From assembly GCA_003661775.1 (NCBI GenBank), contig QMWT01000023.1, positions 1-12,603 of the forward strand: a stretch of DNA of 12,603 nucleotides. The letters run 5' to 3'. This DNA is from Thermoprotei archaeon (GTDB taxonomy: Archaea; Thermoproteota; Thermoprotei_A; Sulfolobales; Ignisphaeraceae). The translations under genes were made by a program, and so were the position numbers. Below the pieces are notes generated by a model that worked only from the letters and a program-made list of their open reading frames with translations, did not search any database and was not told where the DNA came from. The stretch's first letter is position 1, and each line of letters begins with the position of its first letter. Shown here piece after piece: positions 1 through 6,790 of the stretch.

Positions 1-1017
1 CTTCTGGATAGGCTTAGGAGCAGGGGGTTTCAGGTATACCAAGACGAGGTTTTCGAAGAGGCTCTGTACTTCGTTGTTGAAGGGCCCTATACGGTCAGGG
101 AGTACGGCAAGGAGGTGATCGCGGATAAAGAAGCTGCGGAATCCGTAATGCTAGGAGCAGACCTGTATGCTCCGGGTGTAGCGAAGTGCGACGATACTAT
201 AGAGCCCGGGGACGAGATCCTGATCCGTTCGCCCGTTCTACTACCCATAGCCCGGGGAATAGCTAGGATGAGCTGCAGAAAGGCATTGAAGCTGAGGCGG
301 GGACTCTTCGTCGAGGTTACGGAGGCTGTGTTCAGCGCACCCAAGTTGAGGGAGTTACCGGAGTTCAGGGAAGGACTGTTCTACCCGCAGAGCCTGCCCG
401 CGATAGCAACTACCCGGGTACTCGACCCCCAGCCAGGCGAGACCATAGCGGACATGTGTGCAGCGCCCGGAGGGAAAACCGGGCACATAGTAGAGCTTGT
501 GCGGGGCAACGCGAGGATATACGCATTCGACCATTCAAAACGGAAGATCGCTAAGATGAAGGCTGAGCTCGCGCGGCTCGGCCACACCAAGTACGTAAAC
601 TTGGCACAGGCAGATTCGCGATACCTACACGTAGACTATCCTTCGCTTAAAGCTGACAAGGTGCTTCTCGATCCGCCCTGCACAGCCCTCGGCGTGAGAC
701 CTAAGGTAGTGGACGAGAAGAGCTTCGAGGACGTGATCAACGCCGCCGCGTACCAGGAACAGTTCCTCAGGACCGCCTCCAGGATCTTGAAGAGGGGGGG
801 TGTGCTCGTGTACTCCACCTGCACGGTAACACACGAAGAAAACGAGCTTCTAATAGAAAGAGTAGCTACGAGATACTGTCTAGAACTTGTAGACACAGAA
901 CTCGTGCTGGGTTCGCGAGGCTCGCTGGGTACATACCGAGAACTCTACACACGTTTTCATCCACATATACATGACGCGCCCGGGTACTTCATAGCGAAGA
1001 TGGTCAAGAAGTGCTGA
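1..1017 (+). CDS. NSUN6-type PUA-domain RNA (cytosine-5) methyltransferase, 5'-truncated by window
   Basis: The reading frame is open from base 1, so the true start lies upstream; 338 residues are visible. Visible residues about 25-110 look like a PUA RNA-binding domain. The Rossmann-fold methyltransferase domain follows: SAM-binding motif CAAPGGKTGH (visible residues 153-162), the DPPC motif (224-227) and the STCT motif (272-275). The two cysteines are the pair used by the NOL1/NOP2/Sun m5C family, one attacking the base and the other releasing the product. A PUA domain joined to this fold is the arrangement of NSUN6 and its archaeal homologues, which methylate tRNA near the acceptor end; a tRNA substrate is therefore inferred. 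The 3' end overlaps the convergent Nob1 gene by 14 nt. Confidence 0.85.
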   Translation, partial: LLDRLRSRGFQVYQDEVFEEALYFVVEGPYTVREYGKEVIADKEAAESVMLGADLYAPGVAKCDDTIEPGDEILIRSPVLLPIARGIARMSCRKALKLRRGLFVEVTEAVFSAPKLRELPEFREGLFYPQSLPAIATTRVLDPQPGETIADMCAAPGGKTGHIVELVRGNARIYAFDHSKRKIAKMKAELARLGHTKYVNLAQADSRYLHVDYPSLKADKVLLDPPCTALGVRPKVVDEKSFEDVINAAAYQEQFLRTASRILKRGGVLVYSTCTVTHEENELLIERVATRYCLELVDTELVLGSRGSLGTYRELYTRFHPHIHDAPGYFIAKMVKKC

Positions 1018-1534
1018 GATCCCGCCCGCACACGGGGCACACCTTCTCATCGCCTCTAAGCTTGGCACCGCAATTGGGGCACCTCAGCTTCCTGACAAGA
1101 ACCCTTCCTATCCCACGCGACTTAACGCTTCGCCACTTAATCCCCAGTTTCTTCAACACGTTCTGCACGCTGTAGTCGTCCGTTAACACTACCACCTCCC
1201 TACCACTACGCCTAAACATCAGTGCTAAGGCTATAACTTCAAGATCCGCTCTGCTCAACTTGTACACTTCGCCCACACTCTTCGCACTCTCAACAGCTTG
1301 GTTCAACAACTCCTGCGGAGGCTTCACGATCTTAACTCTGCCCAGAGCTACAGCAGTAGAGAGCCTAGCACTGCTCACAGGATCGAGAACTTCATCTACG
1401 ACAGAGGGAGGTACCACCATCTCCACGCCGTACACCGCAGACTCTATTCCCGCAAACACTGCCGAAGCATCGAGTACGTATACTATGGATGTTTCCCCCC
1501 AAACCTCAGACCCTTGCGTATCTGAGCCGCGCAT
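1004..1534 (-). CDS. nob1: Nob1-type rRNA maturation endonuclease (PIN domain + zinc ribbon)
   Basis: A 176-residue protein with a PIN nuclease domain followed by a zinc ribbon, the architecture of archaeal Nob1, which cuts the 3' end of precursor 16S rRNA. Acidic metal-binding residues fit D22 (VLDAS), E48 (VVDEV), D97 (SRADLE) and D119/D120 (LTDDY). The zinc ribbon is CPNC at 152-155 and CPVC at 166-169. ATG 1534 is chosen because it is the only conventional start before the conserved first strand and has a GAGG motif about 9 nt upstream. This start lies inside the end of the upstream NAD kinase gene (29-nt overlap), so the two are probably cotranscribed. A generic PIN-zinc-ribbon RNase is the alternative, but the length and motif order favour Nob1. 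Confidence 0.85.
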   Translation of the reverse strand: MRGSDTQGSEVWGETSIVYVLDASAVFAGIESAVYGVEMVVPPSVVDEVLDPVSSARLSTAVALGRVKIVKPPQELLNQAVESAKSVGEVYKLSRADLEVIALALMFRRSGREVVVLTDDYSVQNVLKKLGIKWRSVKSRGIGRVLVRKLRCPNCGAKLRGDEKVCPVCGRDLSTS

Positions 1535-2342
1535 ACGTGGGTATCCTCGTAAACCTCACGATCCTAGCCGGTTTTGGAGCCCGAGTAACAACTATAGAAT
1601 CCCCGGGTTTCAAAACCTCGATATCCTGACCATCAACTATGCATGCGGCCGGCCCACTATCACTACCAATCTTTATCCTCACTACCGAATCCGCCGGGAT
1701 GACGACAGGTCTTAGACCCAGCTGCATGGGAGCCAGAGGCGTGATCACCATAACCTTCAACTCGCTATCGATGATAGGCCCCCCAGCGGCTAGGGAGTAA
1801 GCCGTTGACCCTATAGGCGTAGCCACTATCACACCATCACCATCAACTGAGCACACCAAGTCCTCGTCTTTGTAGACCGTAAGCCGCACAACTTTGGTTC
1901 TGGTAGGACCCCAGCTCGATACCATAACCTCGTTGAGAGCCGGGGGCAGCACAGAGCTACGCCCATCGATCGCCACTTGTATCCTCATGTACTCCTCGAT
2001 AACAAAACGCTTCTCGACAAGATCCTTCAGCCTACTCCTCGCTTCGAAAGGCGGAACATCGAGAAGGAAACCTCTTCTACCCATTCTAACGGTCATGATA
2101 GGGATATCCTTGTCACCGAGCCTGTGAAGGATTCTCAGAAGGGTTCCATCTCCACCAACAACAACAATGAAATCAACATCGTCTACCCCTACAACAAAGC
2201 TTTTATCCCAAGAAACCTCATCGATAACCTCCTTGCTAATCAACATCTCAACTCCCAACTCTTGCTCTCCGTACACAAGAAGTTCTTTTGCTATCAAAGC
2301 TGCGTGCACACTACCTTTCTTAGGAGCGACACCTATTTTCAA
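1506..2342 (-). CDS. nadK: NAD kinase (ATP/polyphosphate-NAD kinase)
   Basis: This cytoplasmic enzyme phosphorylates NAD to NADP. The 278-residue sequence has the family signatures: GGDGT at residues 63-67 (phosphate donor site), NE at 137-138, and GSTAYSLAAGGP at 178-189 (NAD binding and subunit contact). The length is normal for archaeal enzymes. The start is TTG 2342: an in-frame TAA lies six codons upstream, a GAGGGTG Shine-Dalgarno-like motif sits about 11 nt before it, and MKIGV is a natural first strand. It is the first gene of a minus-strand pair with Nob1, whose start is embedded in the last codons. It diverges from trm5. Confidence 0.93.
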   Translation of the reverse strand: MKIGVAPKKGSVHAALIAKELLVYGEQELGVEMLISKEVIDEVSWDKSFVVGVDDVDFIVVVGGDGTLLRILHRLGDKDIPIMTVRMGRRGFLLDVPPFEARSRLKDLVEKRFVIEEYMRIQVAIDGRSSVLPPALNEVMVSSWGPTRTKVVRLTVYKDEDLVCSVDGDGVIVATPIGSTAYSLAAGGPIIDSELKVMVITPLAPMQLGLRPVVIPADSVVRIKIGSDSGPAACIVDGQDIEVLKPGDSIVVTRAPKPARIVRFTRIPTYARLRYARV

Positions 2343-2450
2343 ACTCTTTACACCCTCTTATATTAGACACCGAGACCGCTGATGACCTCCAGTAGAGTGC
2401 TCAAACCTCACTGCTCTCTCAGGAAATACTGAATATTTAGGCTGAGCGCG
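2343..2450. promoter_or_regulatory. Divergent nadK / trm5 intergenic region with two TATA-like elements
   Basis: This 108-nt spacer separates two outward-facing genes. A TATA-like CTAATATAAG (minus, 2357-2366) lies before nadK, and GAATATTTAG (plus, 2431-2440) lies before trm5. Each is only 11-24 nt from its start codon, closer than the usual archaeal TATA-to-transcript distance. Either the elements are not the real boxes or the true starts are slightly downstream. Confidence 0.3.
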
Positions 2451-3497
2451 GTGAGTGGAGCGCTTGAGACTTATGTAGAAACATGTGCTGCGGTCGTAGA
2501 ACCTGAACGTACGGCTGAGGTACTTAGATTGCTGAAGAAAAGAGGCGTGCTCAACCGGAGGTTCAGAATCGTCAGACGTGAAGGTTTTATACTGATACCC
2601 GTTACAGACCCCATCGAGGCGAGCAGACTAGGGCTTAGGGTTACAAAGACGAGGCTCCCACTCAATTACCGCGGGTTAACATTCAAAGATCTGCTTGTGG
2701 AGAGGATCCCCGAGGAGGTGCTCAACCGCATACCGCGTTCTTTCGATATCATAGGCGACATAGCGCTAATAGAGCTGAGTCCTGAGGACGCTAAGATCTA
2801 CGGAAAGATCATTGCCGAAGCGATAATGAAGCTCCATCCCAACATAAAGAGCGTGTATGCAAGAGGACGTACACTTGGTTTAGAGAGAGTGCGGGAACTC
2901 ATGCATATAGGCGGTGAGAAGAGGACAACCACCGTACATCGCGAGTACGGCTTGAAGATCTTTGTGGATATAGCGCGTGTATACTTCAATCCCTCCCTTG
3001 CCGAAGAACATAGGAGGATCGCTACCTACGTCAAAGACGGTGAACTTATCTTGGATATGTTCGCGGGAACAGGTCCCTTCTCGCTCCACATAGCGTCGAT
3101 CAGAAAAGCCACGGTTATATCCATCGATGTGAATCCCAGAGCTATAGAGTGCCTTAGAGTAAGCATTATGTTAAACAAGCTGAGAGGAGATTTGCATCCC
3201 TTGGTGGCGGATTCCAGTTATGTAGCGTCTATGTTCCTCTCACAGTTTGATAGAGTGATAATGAATCTTCCCCAAAACTCGCTTAATTTCCTAAGCCAAG
3301 CACTCGAAATCACAAAGAGGAATGCATACATATACCTGTACACGATAGCCCCGTCATGCAGCGATGCGGTGAAGATGTTGCAGAGCACCATCTCCAAGAT
3401 CTCTGTGGACAAGAAGGTTAAGGTGGAAAACTGTGTTAGGATCCTGCCTTATTCGCCCCGAAGGTATATATACAGGATTAACCTCTGCACCGTCTAG
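2451..3497 (+). CDS. trm5: tRNA (guanine37-N1)-methyltransferase Trm5
   Basis: Trm5 makes m1G37 next to the anticodon, which prevents +1 frameshifting, and in archaea also feeds wybutosine-type modification. The 348 residues contain the family pattern: FDIIG (98-102), the HREYG block (163-167), YFNPSLAEE (179-187), the SAM-binding DMFAGTGPF (202-210), DVNPRA (226-231) and NLP (272-274). Length and motif order fit the ordinary archaeal Trm5 (b-like) class rather than a bacterial TrmD. GTG 2451 is the most upstream plausible start; a slightly later start is possible because no strong Shine-Dalgarno motif fixes it. The 3' end overlaps the convergent radical SAM gene by 20 nt. Confidence 0.92.
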   Translation: MSGALETYVETCAAVVEPERTAEVLRLLKKRGVLNRRFRIVRREGFILIPVTDPIEASRLGLRVTKTRLPLNYRGLTFKDLLVERIPEEVLNRIPRSFDIIGDIALIELSPEDAKIYGKIIAEAIMKLHPNIKSVYARGRTLGLERVRELMHIGGEKRTTTVHREYGLKIFVDIARVYFNPSLAEEHRRIATYVKDGELILDMFAGTGPFSLHIASIRKATVISIDVNPRAIECLRVSIMLNKLRGDLHPLVADSSYVASMFLSQFDRVIMNLPQNSLNFLSQALEITKRNAYIYLYTIAPSCSDAVKMLQSTISKISVDKKVKVENCVRILPYSPRRYIYRINLCTV

Positions 3498-4515
3498 CTA
3501 TGAAGATCCCATCCTTACAACTATCAATTCTGACGGTGACGACCCTGCGTCTCAGATCCTCAAAACTCAGACCCACGACCGTGATCAACACATCCTCATC
3601 TCTATCAACAGCCAGAACCTCGTTTTTTAACCATCCTGGGGCTATGACCTTCACGGAAACCCTTTCCCCCACACCATACTTTATGGGGATCCTCCTAGCT
3701 CTACGAATTCCAAACACCTTGTTTAGTTCGGGGTATCTTAGAGATACTCCAAACCGCTTCTCAAGCTCTTCTAGAAATCTCCAGAACTCGCTCCACGAAA
3801 CTTCCCTCACTCCCGGCGGTTTACGTCCATGTCTATGCTTCAGAAACTTTTGAATTCCAAAGGGTGGGAACCTCTTACCAGCACCTATGGATAGACCCCA
3901 TTCTATTATTTTAGGTATATCATCATCATTTAGCCCGGGAAGCCATACAGGTGTTATGTGGAGGTCTATAGAAGTTTCACGAGCTATGAACTCTGCCATC
4001 CTAGCTACTTTCCTCACGTCATACCATCTACATCCCTGCAAGAACTTAGCCTTCTCCGGGTCAAGCGTATCTATGCTGAGGTTTATTCGATCCAGCCCTG
4101 CTTCTTCGAGAGCCCTTATGTTCTTCTCGGTTAAATTAACACCGTGAGTTTCTAAAGCAACTCTCTTAACAATCTTCTTTAACCCTAGGACTAGTTCGGG
4201 AAGCTTACCGTACGTCATGGGATCCCCAACACCATCTATGAGAGCCTCGTCAACTTCCCCTCCTTTGAATTCATATACTTTCTTAACCCACCACAGCAAA
4301 TGATCTACATCCACAATATACTCACTTTGCCTACTCCTCGAGTAGGGACCCGCATCAACGCTACAGAAGATGCAGTTGAGCGGGCACACCGTAGTAGGCC
4401 TTACCTGGAGCACATTGGTACCTCTATCTATGACTCCGAAGGCTATGTGTCCCACCAGCGGGAGATCGTCGACGTAGATGAAGTACCTTCCTCGGAACCT
4501 GGCTACGAGTTTCAT
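3478..4515 (-). CDS. Uncharacterised archaeal radical SAM protein with C-terminal TRAM-like domain
   Basis: The 345 residues begin with a short beta-rich segment. A radical SAM core follows with the cluster-binding triad C44, C48, C51 (CxxxCxxC) and a GVGDP motif (95-99) equivalent to the GGEP methionine-binding motif. From about residue 275 the protein continues into a small beta-rich region (KYGVGERVSVKV onward) that resembles a TRAM-type RNA-binding barrel. It appears to belong to the archaeal radical SAM group COG2100, for which I know no proven reaction. The TRAM-like tail and the RNA-modification neighbours suggest an RNA substrate, but that is inference. Its ATG overlaps the DUF371 stop (ATGA), with GAGGAG about 7 nt upstream inside DUF371, so translation is probably coupled. 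Confidence 0.82.
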   Translation of the reverse strand: MKLVARFRGRYFIYVDDLPLVGHIAFGVIDRGTNVLQVRPTTVCPLNCIFCSVDAGPYSRSRQSEYIVDVDHLLWWVKKVYEFKGGEVDEALIDGVGDPMTYGKLPELVLGLKKIVKRVALETHGVNLTEKNIRALEEAGLDRINLSIDTLDPEKAKFLQGCRWYDVRKVARMAEFIARETSIDLHITPVWLPGLNDDDIPKIIEWGLSIGAGKRFPPFGIQKFLKHRHGRKPPGVREVSWSEFWRFLEELEKRFGVSLRYPELNKVFGIRRARRIPIKYGVGERVSVKVIAPGWLKNEVLAVDRDEDVLITVVGLSFEDLRRRVVTVRIDSCKDGIFIARRCRG

Positions 4516-4961
4516 GAAGTACTCCTCAAAAGTTGGTCTACGTCGATCGCGATGAGGTACACCGTTAACTCTTTACCCTGTCTAAGCTTATTAACGATGC
4601 TACGCGATACGTCTCTAGCAGCCTTGTTTGCATATACACCTATCGTGTCACCTGCAATGTACCCACTCTTCCTGATCACCATACGACGCTCATCCGTAAA
4701 TGTAAGCCTGGGGCTGCCCTGCGCAACAACTAGATCCTTATCGCCCTCTACCTCCAACACCATTATCAACACCGAGAACCTCCTCCGCAGAATATCCCTC
4801 AGCTCCTCCGAGAGATGGGTGGCCGCTTTGTTAGCCGATATCCCCACGATGCACTCGCCTCGAGGTGTCAGGTACTCATCTCGCGTAATCTCCAAGGTTG
4901 TTCTGTGAAGAGCCTTCACATTCTCGTGCCCGCGCGCCTTCACCACGTCTATCGCTAGCAT
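4512..4961 (-). CDS. DUF371 family protein (archaeal COG2090)
   Basis: A 149-residue protein recognised from the conserved archaeal DUF371 pattern: ARGHENVKALHRTTLEIT near the N-terminus, then LTPRGECIVGISANKAA, then a second half with VIRKSGYI and ANKAARDVSR. The two similar halves suggest an internal duplication or pseudo-symmetric fold. No biochemical role is known to me. The start is set at ATG 4961 because a GAAGGG motif lies 6 nt upstream and this fits the usual family length. The frame stays open to GTG 5018, but that start would leave only 4 nt before the divergent pcm gene. It is the first gene of a two-gene unit with the radical SAM protein, so a shared pathway is plausible. Confidence 0.82.
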   Translation of the reverse strand: MLAIDVVKARGHENVKALHRTTLEITRDEYLTPRGECIVGISANKAATHLSEELRDILRRRFSVLIMVLEVEGDKDLVVAQGSPRLTFTDERRMVIRKSGYIAGDTIGVYANKAARDVSRSIVNKLRQGKELTVYLIAIDVDQLLRSTS

Positions 4962-4967
4962 CCGCAA

Positions 4968-5022
4968 CCCTTCGAAGGTTAATAGTCCCAAAACGAAATA
5001 GTTTTCGTGGGTTAGCACTACA
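4968..5022. promoter_or_regulatory. Divergent DUF371 / pcm promoter with small dyad
   Basis: The spacer contains CGAAATAGTTTTCG (4994-5007), with 5-bp arms CGAAA/TTTCG around TAGT. Its AT-rich centre lies about 25 nt from both the probable DUF371 transcript start and the pcm ATG. It could serve as a TATA element in both directions, giving a nearly leaderless pcm transcript. The DUF371 Shine-Dalgarno GAAGGG maps to 4968-4973. The promoter assignment is inferred. Confidence 0.35.
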
Positions 5023-5694
5023 ATGAATTTTGAGGAGCTCAGAAGAACGCTTGTGAGAACACTAGAACTTGAGGGTATAGTACGAAGCCCCTTAGTAAAA
5101 GAGGCATTACTGAATGTCCCCCGCGAAGAATTTGTACCTCCGCACCTGAGGGAATACGCTTACCAAGATTCTCCTCTTCCCATAGGCTACGGCCAGACCA
5201 TAAGCGCCCCGCACATGGTCGCTATCATGACGGAGGAGCTCAGGGTGCAGCCCGGAAACCGCGTATTGGAGGTGGGCACTGGTTCTGGCTATCAGGCTGC
5301 CGTTCTAGCATACATAGCCTCTCGATCCCCACGGGGGCACGTGGTTACGATAGAGCGTATACCGCAACTCGCAGTATTCGCCAAACAGAACTTGGAGCAT
5401 GCAGGTCTTTACCACTATGTAACGCTGCTTGTAGGAGACGGGAGTGTAGGTGCACCGAGCTACGGTCCTTTCGATAGGATTATAGTCACCGCAGCCGCGC
5501 CTAAGATCCCGAGAGCACTCGTAGAACAGCTTAAACCCGGAGGAAGAATGGTTATCCCCGTGGGTAGCCGTTGGAGCCAGGTACTTGCTGTAGTAACGAA
5601 GAGTGAGGATGGAAGCATACGCACCGAGTATGGAACTCCCTGCGTCTTCGTACCTTTAATAGGACGTGAAGGATGGAAGCACAACATCATTTAG
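5023..5694 (+). CDS. pcm: Protein-L-isoaspartate O-methyltransferase
   Basis: The enzyme methylates isoaspartyl residues that arise from heat-driven deamidation, the first step in repairing aged proteins in the cytoplasm. The 223 residues carry the family hallmarks: VPREEFVPP (32-40), the substrate loop GQTISAP (57-63), the SAM-binding EVGTGSGYQAA (83-93) and LKPGGRMVIPVG near residues 170-181. The length is complete and normal. ATG 5023 is the natural start. The gene faces away from DUF371, and a perfect 8-bp hairpin begins directly after the stop codon. Confidence 0.95.
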   Translation: MNFEELRRTLVRTLELEGIVRSPLVKEALLNVPREEFVPPHLREYAYQDSPLPIGYGQTISAPHMVAIMTEELRVQPGNRVLEVGTGSGYQAAVLAYIASRSPRGHVVTIERIPQLAVFAKQNLEHAGLYHYVTLLVGDGSVGAPSYGPFDRIIVTAAAPKIPRALVEQLKPGGRMVIPVGSRWSQVLAVVTKSEDGSIRTEYGTPCVFVPLIGREGWKHNII

Positions 5695-5712
5695 AAGCAT
5701 CATTTGATGCTT
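5695..5712. repeat. Perfect hairpin immediately after the pcm stop codon
   Basis: AAGCATCA (5695-5702) and TGATGCTT (5705-5712) are exact inverse complements separated by TT. The dyad begins at the first base after the pcm stop. It may be an mRNA 3'-end structure or one member of the series of dyads in the rest of the gap. There is no T-run after it, so a simple T-rich archaeal terminator is not evident. Confidence 0.6.
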
Positions 5713-5910
5713 AATCACTATACATTACTTCTTCCTCCTCCTCAACCACAGTTCTGCGCAACCAGTACTGGAATATGCAAATCTATAGAATGGTTTGCAT
5801 AATTAAGCTATTGCACAAAGTCAAGAGCAATGGTTCTACTGAGAATGACACACCTCTTGCTACAGTAGAAGTTGTATAGAGTGTGACATCCATAGAAAGA
5901 AGCAATTGTA
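5713..5910. repeat. Gene-free stretch with several further inverted repeats
   Basis: No convincing gene is present on either strand. Direct reading shows TATGCAAA (5774-5781) with TTTGCATA (5794-5801), 12-nt spacer; ATTGC (5810-5814) with GCAAT (5827-5831); and TTCTACTG (5834-5841) with CAGTAGAA (5863-5870), 21-nt spacer. GCTTAAT (5709-5715) and ATTAAGC (5802-5808) form a longer-range pair. A short minus-strand frame around 5711-5780 (ending EEEEEVMYSD) looks weakly protein-like and may be a decayed remnant. The stretch lies downstream of both flanking genes (pcm and the minus-strand winged-helix gene). It could be a terminator region, a structured RNA or a replication-related site; none is proven. 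Confidence 0.45.
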
Positions 5911-6684
5911 TTAGCCGGAGTTCAAGCAGAGGTCTAAAAGCTTGCGGAATGAGCGATTCAATCCTACTCGCATTCCGAAACGCCTGTCTGTGTAAATGTA
6001 GATAAGTTTCTTGACTTGAAGCTGCTTAAGCAGCTGTATCAGTTCGGAATAGTCATATCCGAGCATCTTGCTTAGCTGTTCCAAGTACACGTAGCTACTG
6101 CCCCACTCTACATAGTGTTTTACGAGTGTTTCGAGCACCTCCTTCTCATCCTCATCAAGCTTATCGTCTAGCAACTTTTTGATGCAGTTCGAGATATTCT
6201 TGGATTTGTGGGAAGGTTCTGGGATTCTCGAACCGGTCTTTTCGGCAATGAATGACAAGGATTCTTTGTTTGGCGGGGCGAAGCCTTGCGGAGCTCTGCT
6301 GTTTATTGTCGAGGAAACCCGTTCTGAGAGTAGCTTCTGGACAAGTAGTAGGCTCTCGGCAAGTCGAGGATTGTTGCTCTCCTTCATACGCGATATTAGT
6401 AGCTTTACGTACTCCTCGCCCTTCTGCGTTAAGTACCAATAACCATTCTCGTATTCAACAAAGCCGCGGGTCTTCCAGTAGCTTAGGTAGCTGCTCACGT
6501 ACCGGCTACTCCTACCTATGTACTGAGCTATCTCAGCACTTCTCATAGGGCGTGCGTAGAGAAGTAGCAGGATTGCATCTACTATCCGTGAGCGTGGACC
6601 TCTTGTAGAAGTCACTGTGCTCGAGTTAGCGTGTACGTCTTTTAGTATCGCTTCTAGAAGCTGATAGTGCTGGTCGCTCACCAT
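5911..6684 (-). CDS. Double winged-helix DNA-binding protein, possibly WhiP (Cdt1-like replication factor)
   Basis: The 257 residues contain two helix-turn-helix regions. The first spans about 31-97 (SRIVDAILLLLYARPMRSAE, then YIGRSSRYVSSYLSYWKTRG and a YENGYWYLTQKG wing). The second spans about 176-252 (DEDEKEVLETLVKHYVEWG, then SKMLGYDYSELIQLLKQL and a YIYTDRRFG wing). A polar linker with low sequence complexity separates them. Two winged helices in about 250 residues is the layout of WhiP, a crenarchaeal initiator-like protein related to Cdt1 and encoded beside an origin in Sulfolobus. I infer the match from architecture, so an ordinary repressor remains possible. ATG 6684 is supported by GGAG 6 nt upstream. 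The large inverted-repeat gap lies just after its stop. Confidence 0.7.
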   Translation of the reverse strand: MVSDQHYQLLEAILKDVHANSSTVTSTRGPRSRIVDAILLLLYARPMRSAEIAQYIGRSSRYVSSYLSYWKTRGFVEYENGYWYLTQKGEEYVKLLISRMKESNNPRLAESLLLVQKLLSERVSSTINSRAPQGFAPPNKESLSFIAEKTGSRIPEPSHKSKNISNCIKKLLDDKLDEDEKEVLETLVKHYVEWGSSYVYLEQLSKMLGYDYSELIQLLKQLQVKKLIYIYTDRRFGMRVGLNRSFRKLLDLCLNSG

Positions 6685-6687
6685 GGT

Positions 6688-6727
6688 TTACTCCATAGCT
6701 ATGTAGGTAGGTATCACCTATAACACT
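6688..6727 (-). promoter_or_regulatory. Ribosome binding site and TATA-like element of the double winged-helix gene
   Basis: Reading the minus strand, GTTATAGG (centred near 6721) lies about 37 nt before ATG 6684, placing a transcript start about 10 nt upstream of the gene; GGAG precedes the ATG by 6 nt. The 13-nt dyad TAGGTATCACCTA (6708-6720, 5-bp arms, 3-nt centre) overlaps the TATA-like element and could be an operator. Promoter function is inferred. Confidence 0.4.
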
Positions 6728-6790
6728 AGACTTAAGGTTGTATGTAGTGAGAAACTTCGAGTAGGTATTCTTACTGTGCTACCACGTTCT

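Noticed and set aside
1260..1715. Long plus-strand open frame antisense to Nob1 and NAD kinase
   Set aside because: It lies opposite two clearly conserved genes and shows no protein-like pattern or start signal.
2379..2432. Possible second C/D box RNA: CTGATGA near 2379 and CTGA at 2429-2432
   Set aside because: The first base of the C box is wrong, no internal D' or C' boxes are present, and the stretch overlaps the trm5 promoter region.
4962..5018. Upstream extension of DUF371 to GTG 5018
   Set aside because: It would leave 4 nt before the divergent pcm gene, adds sequence beyond the usual family length, and lacks a ribosome binding site, while ATG 4961 has one.
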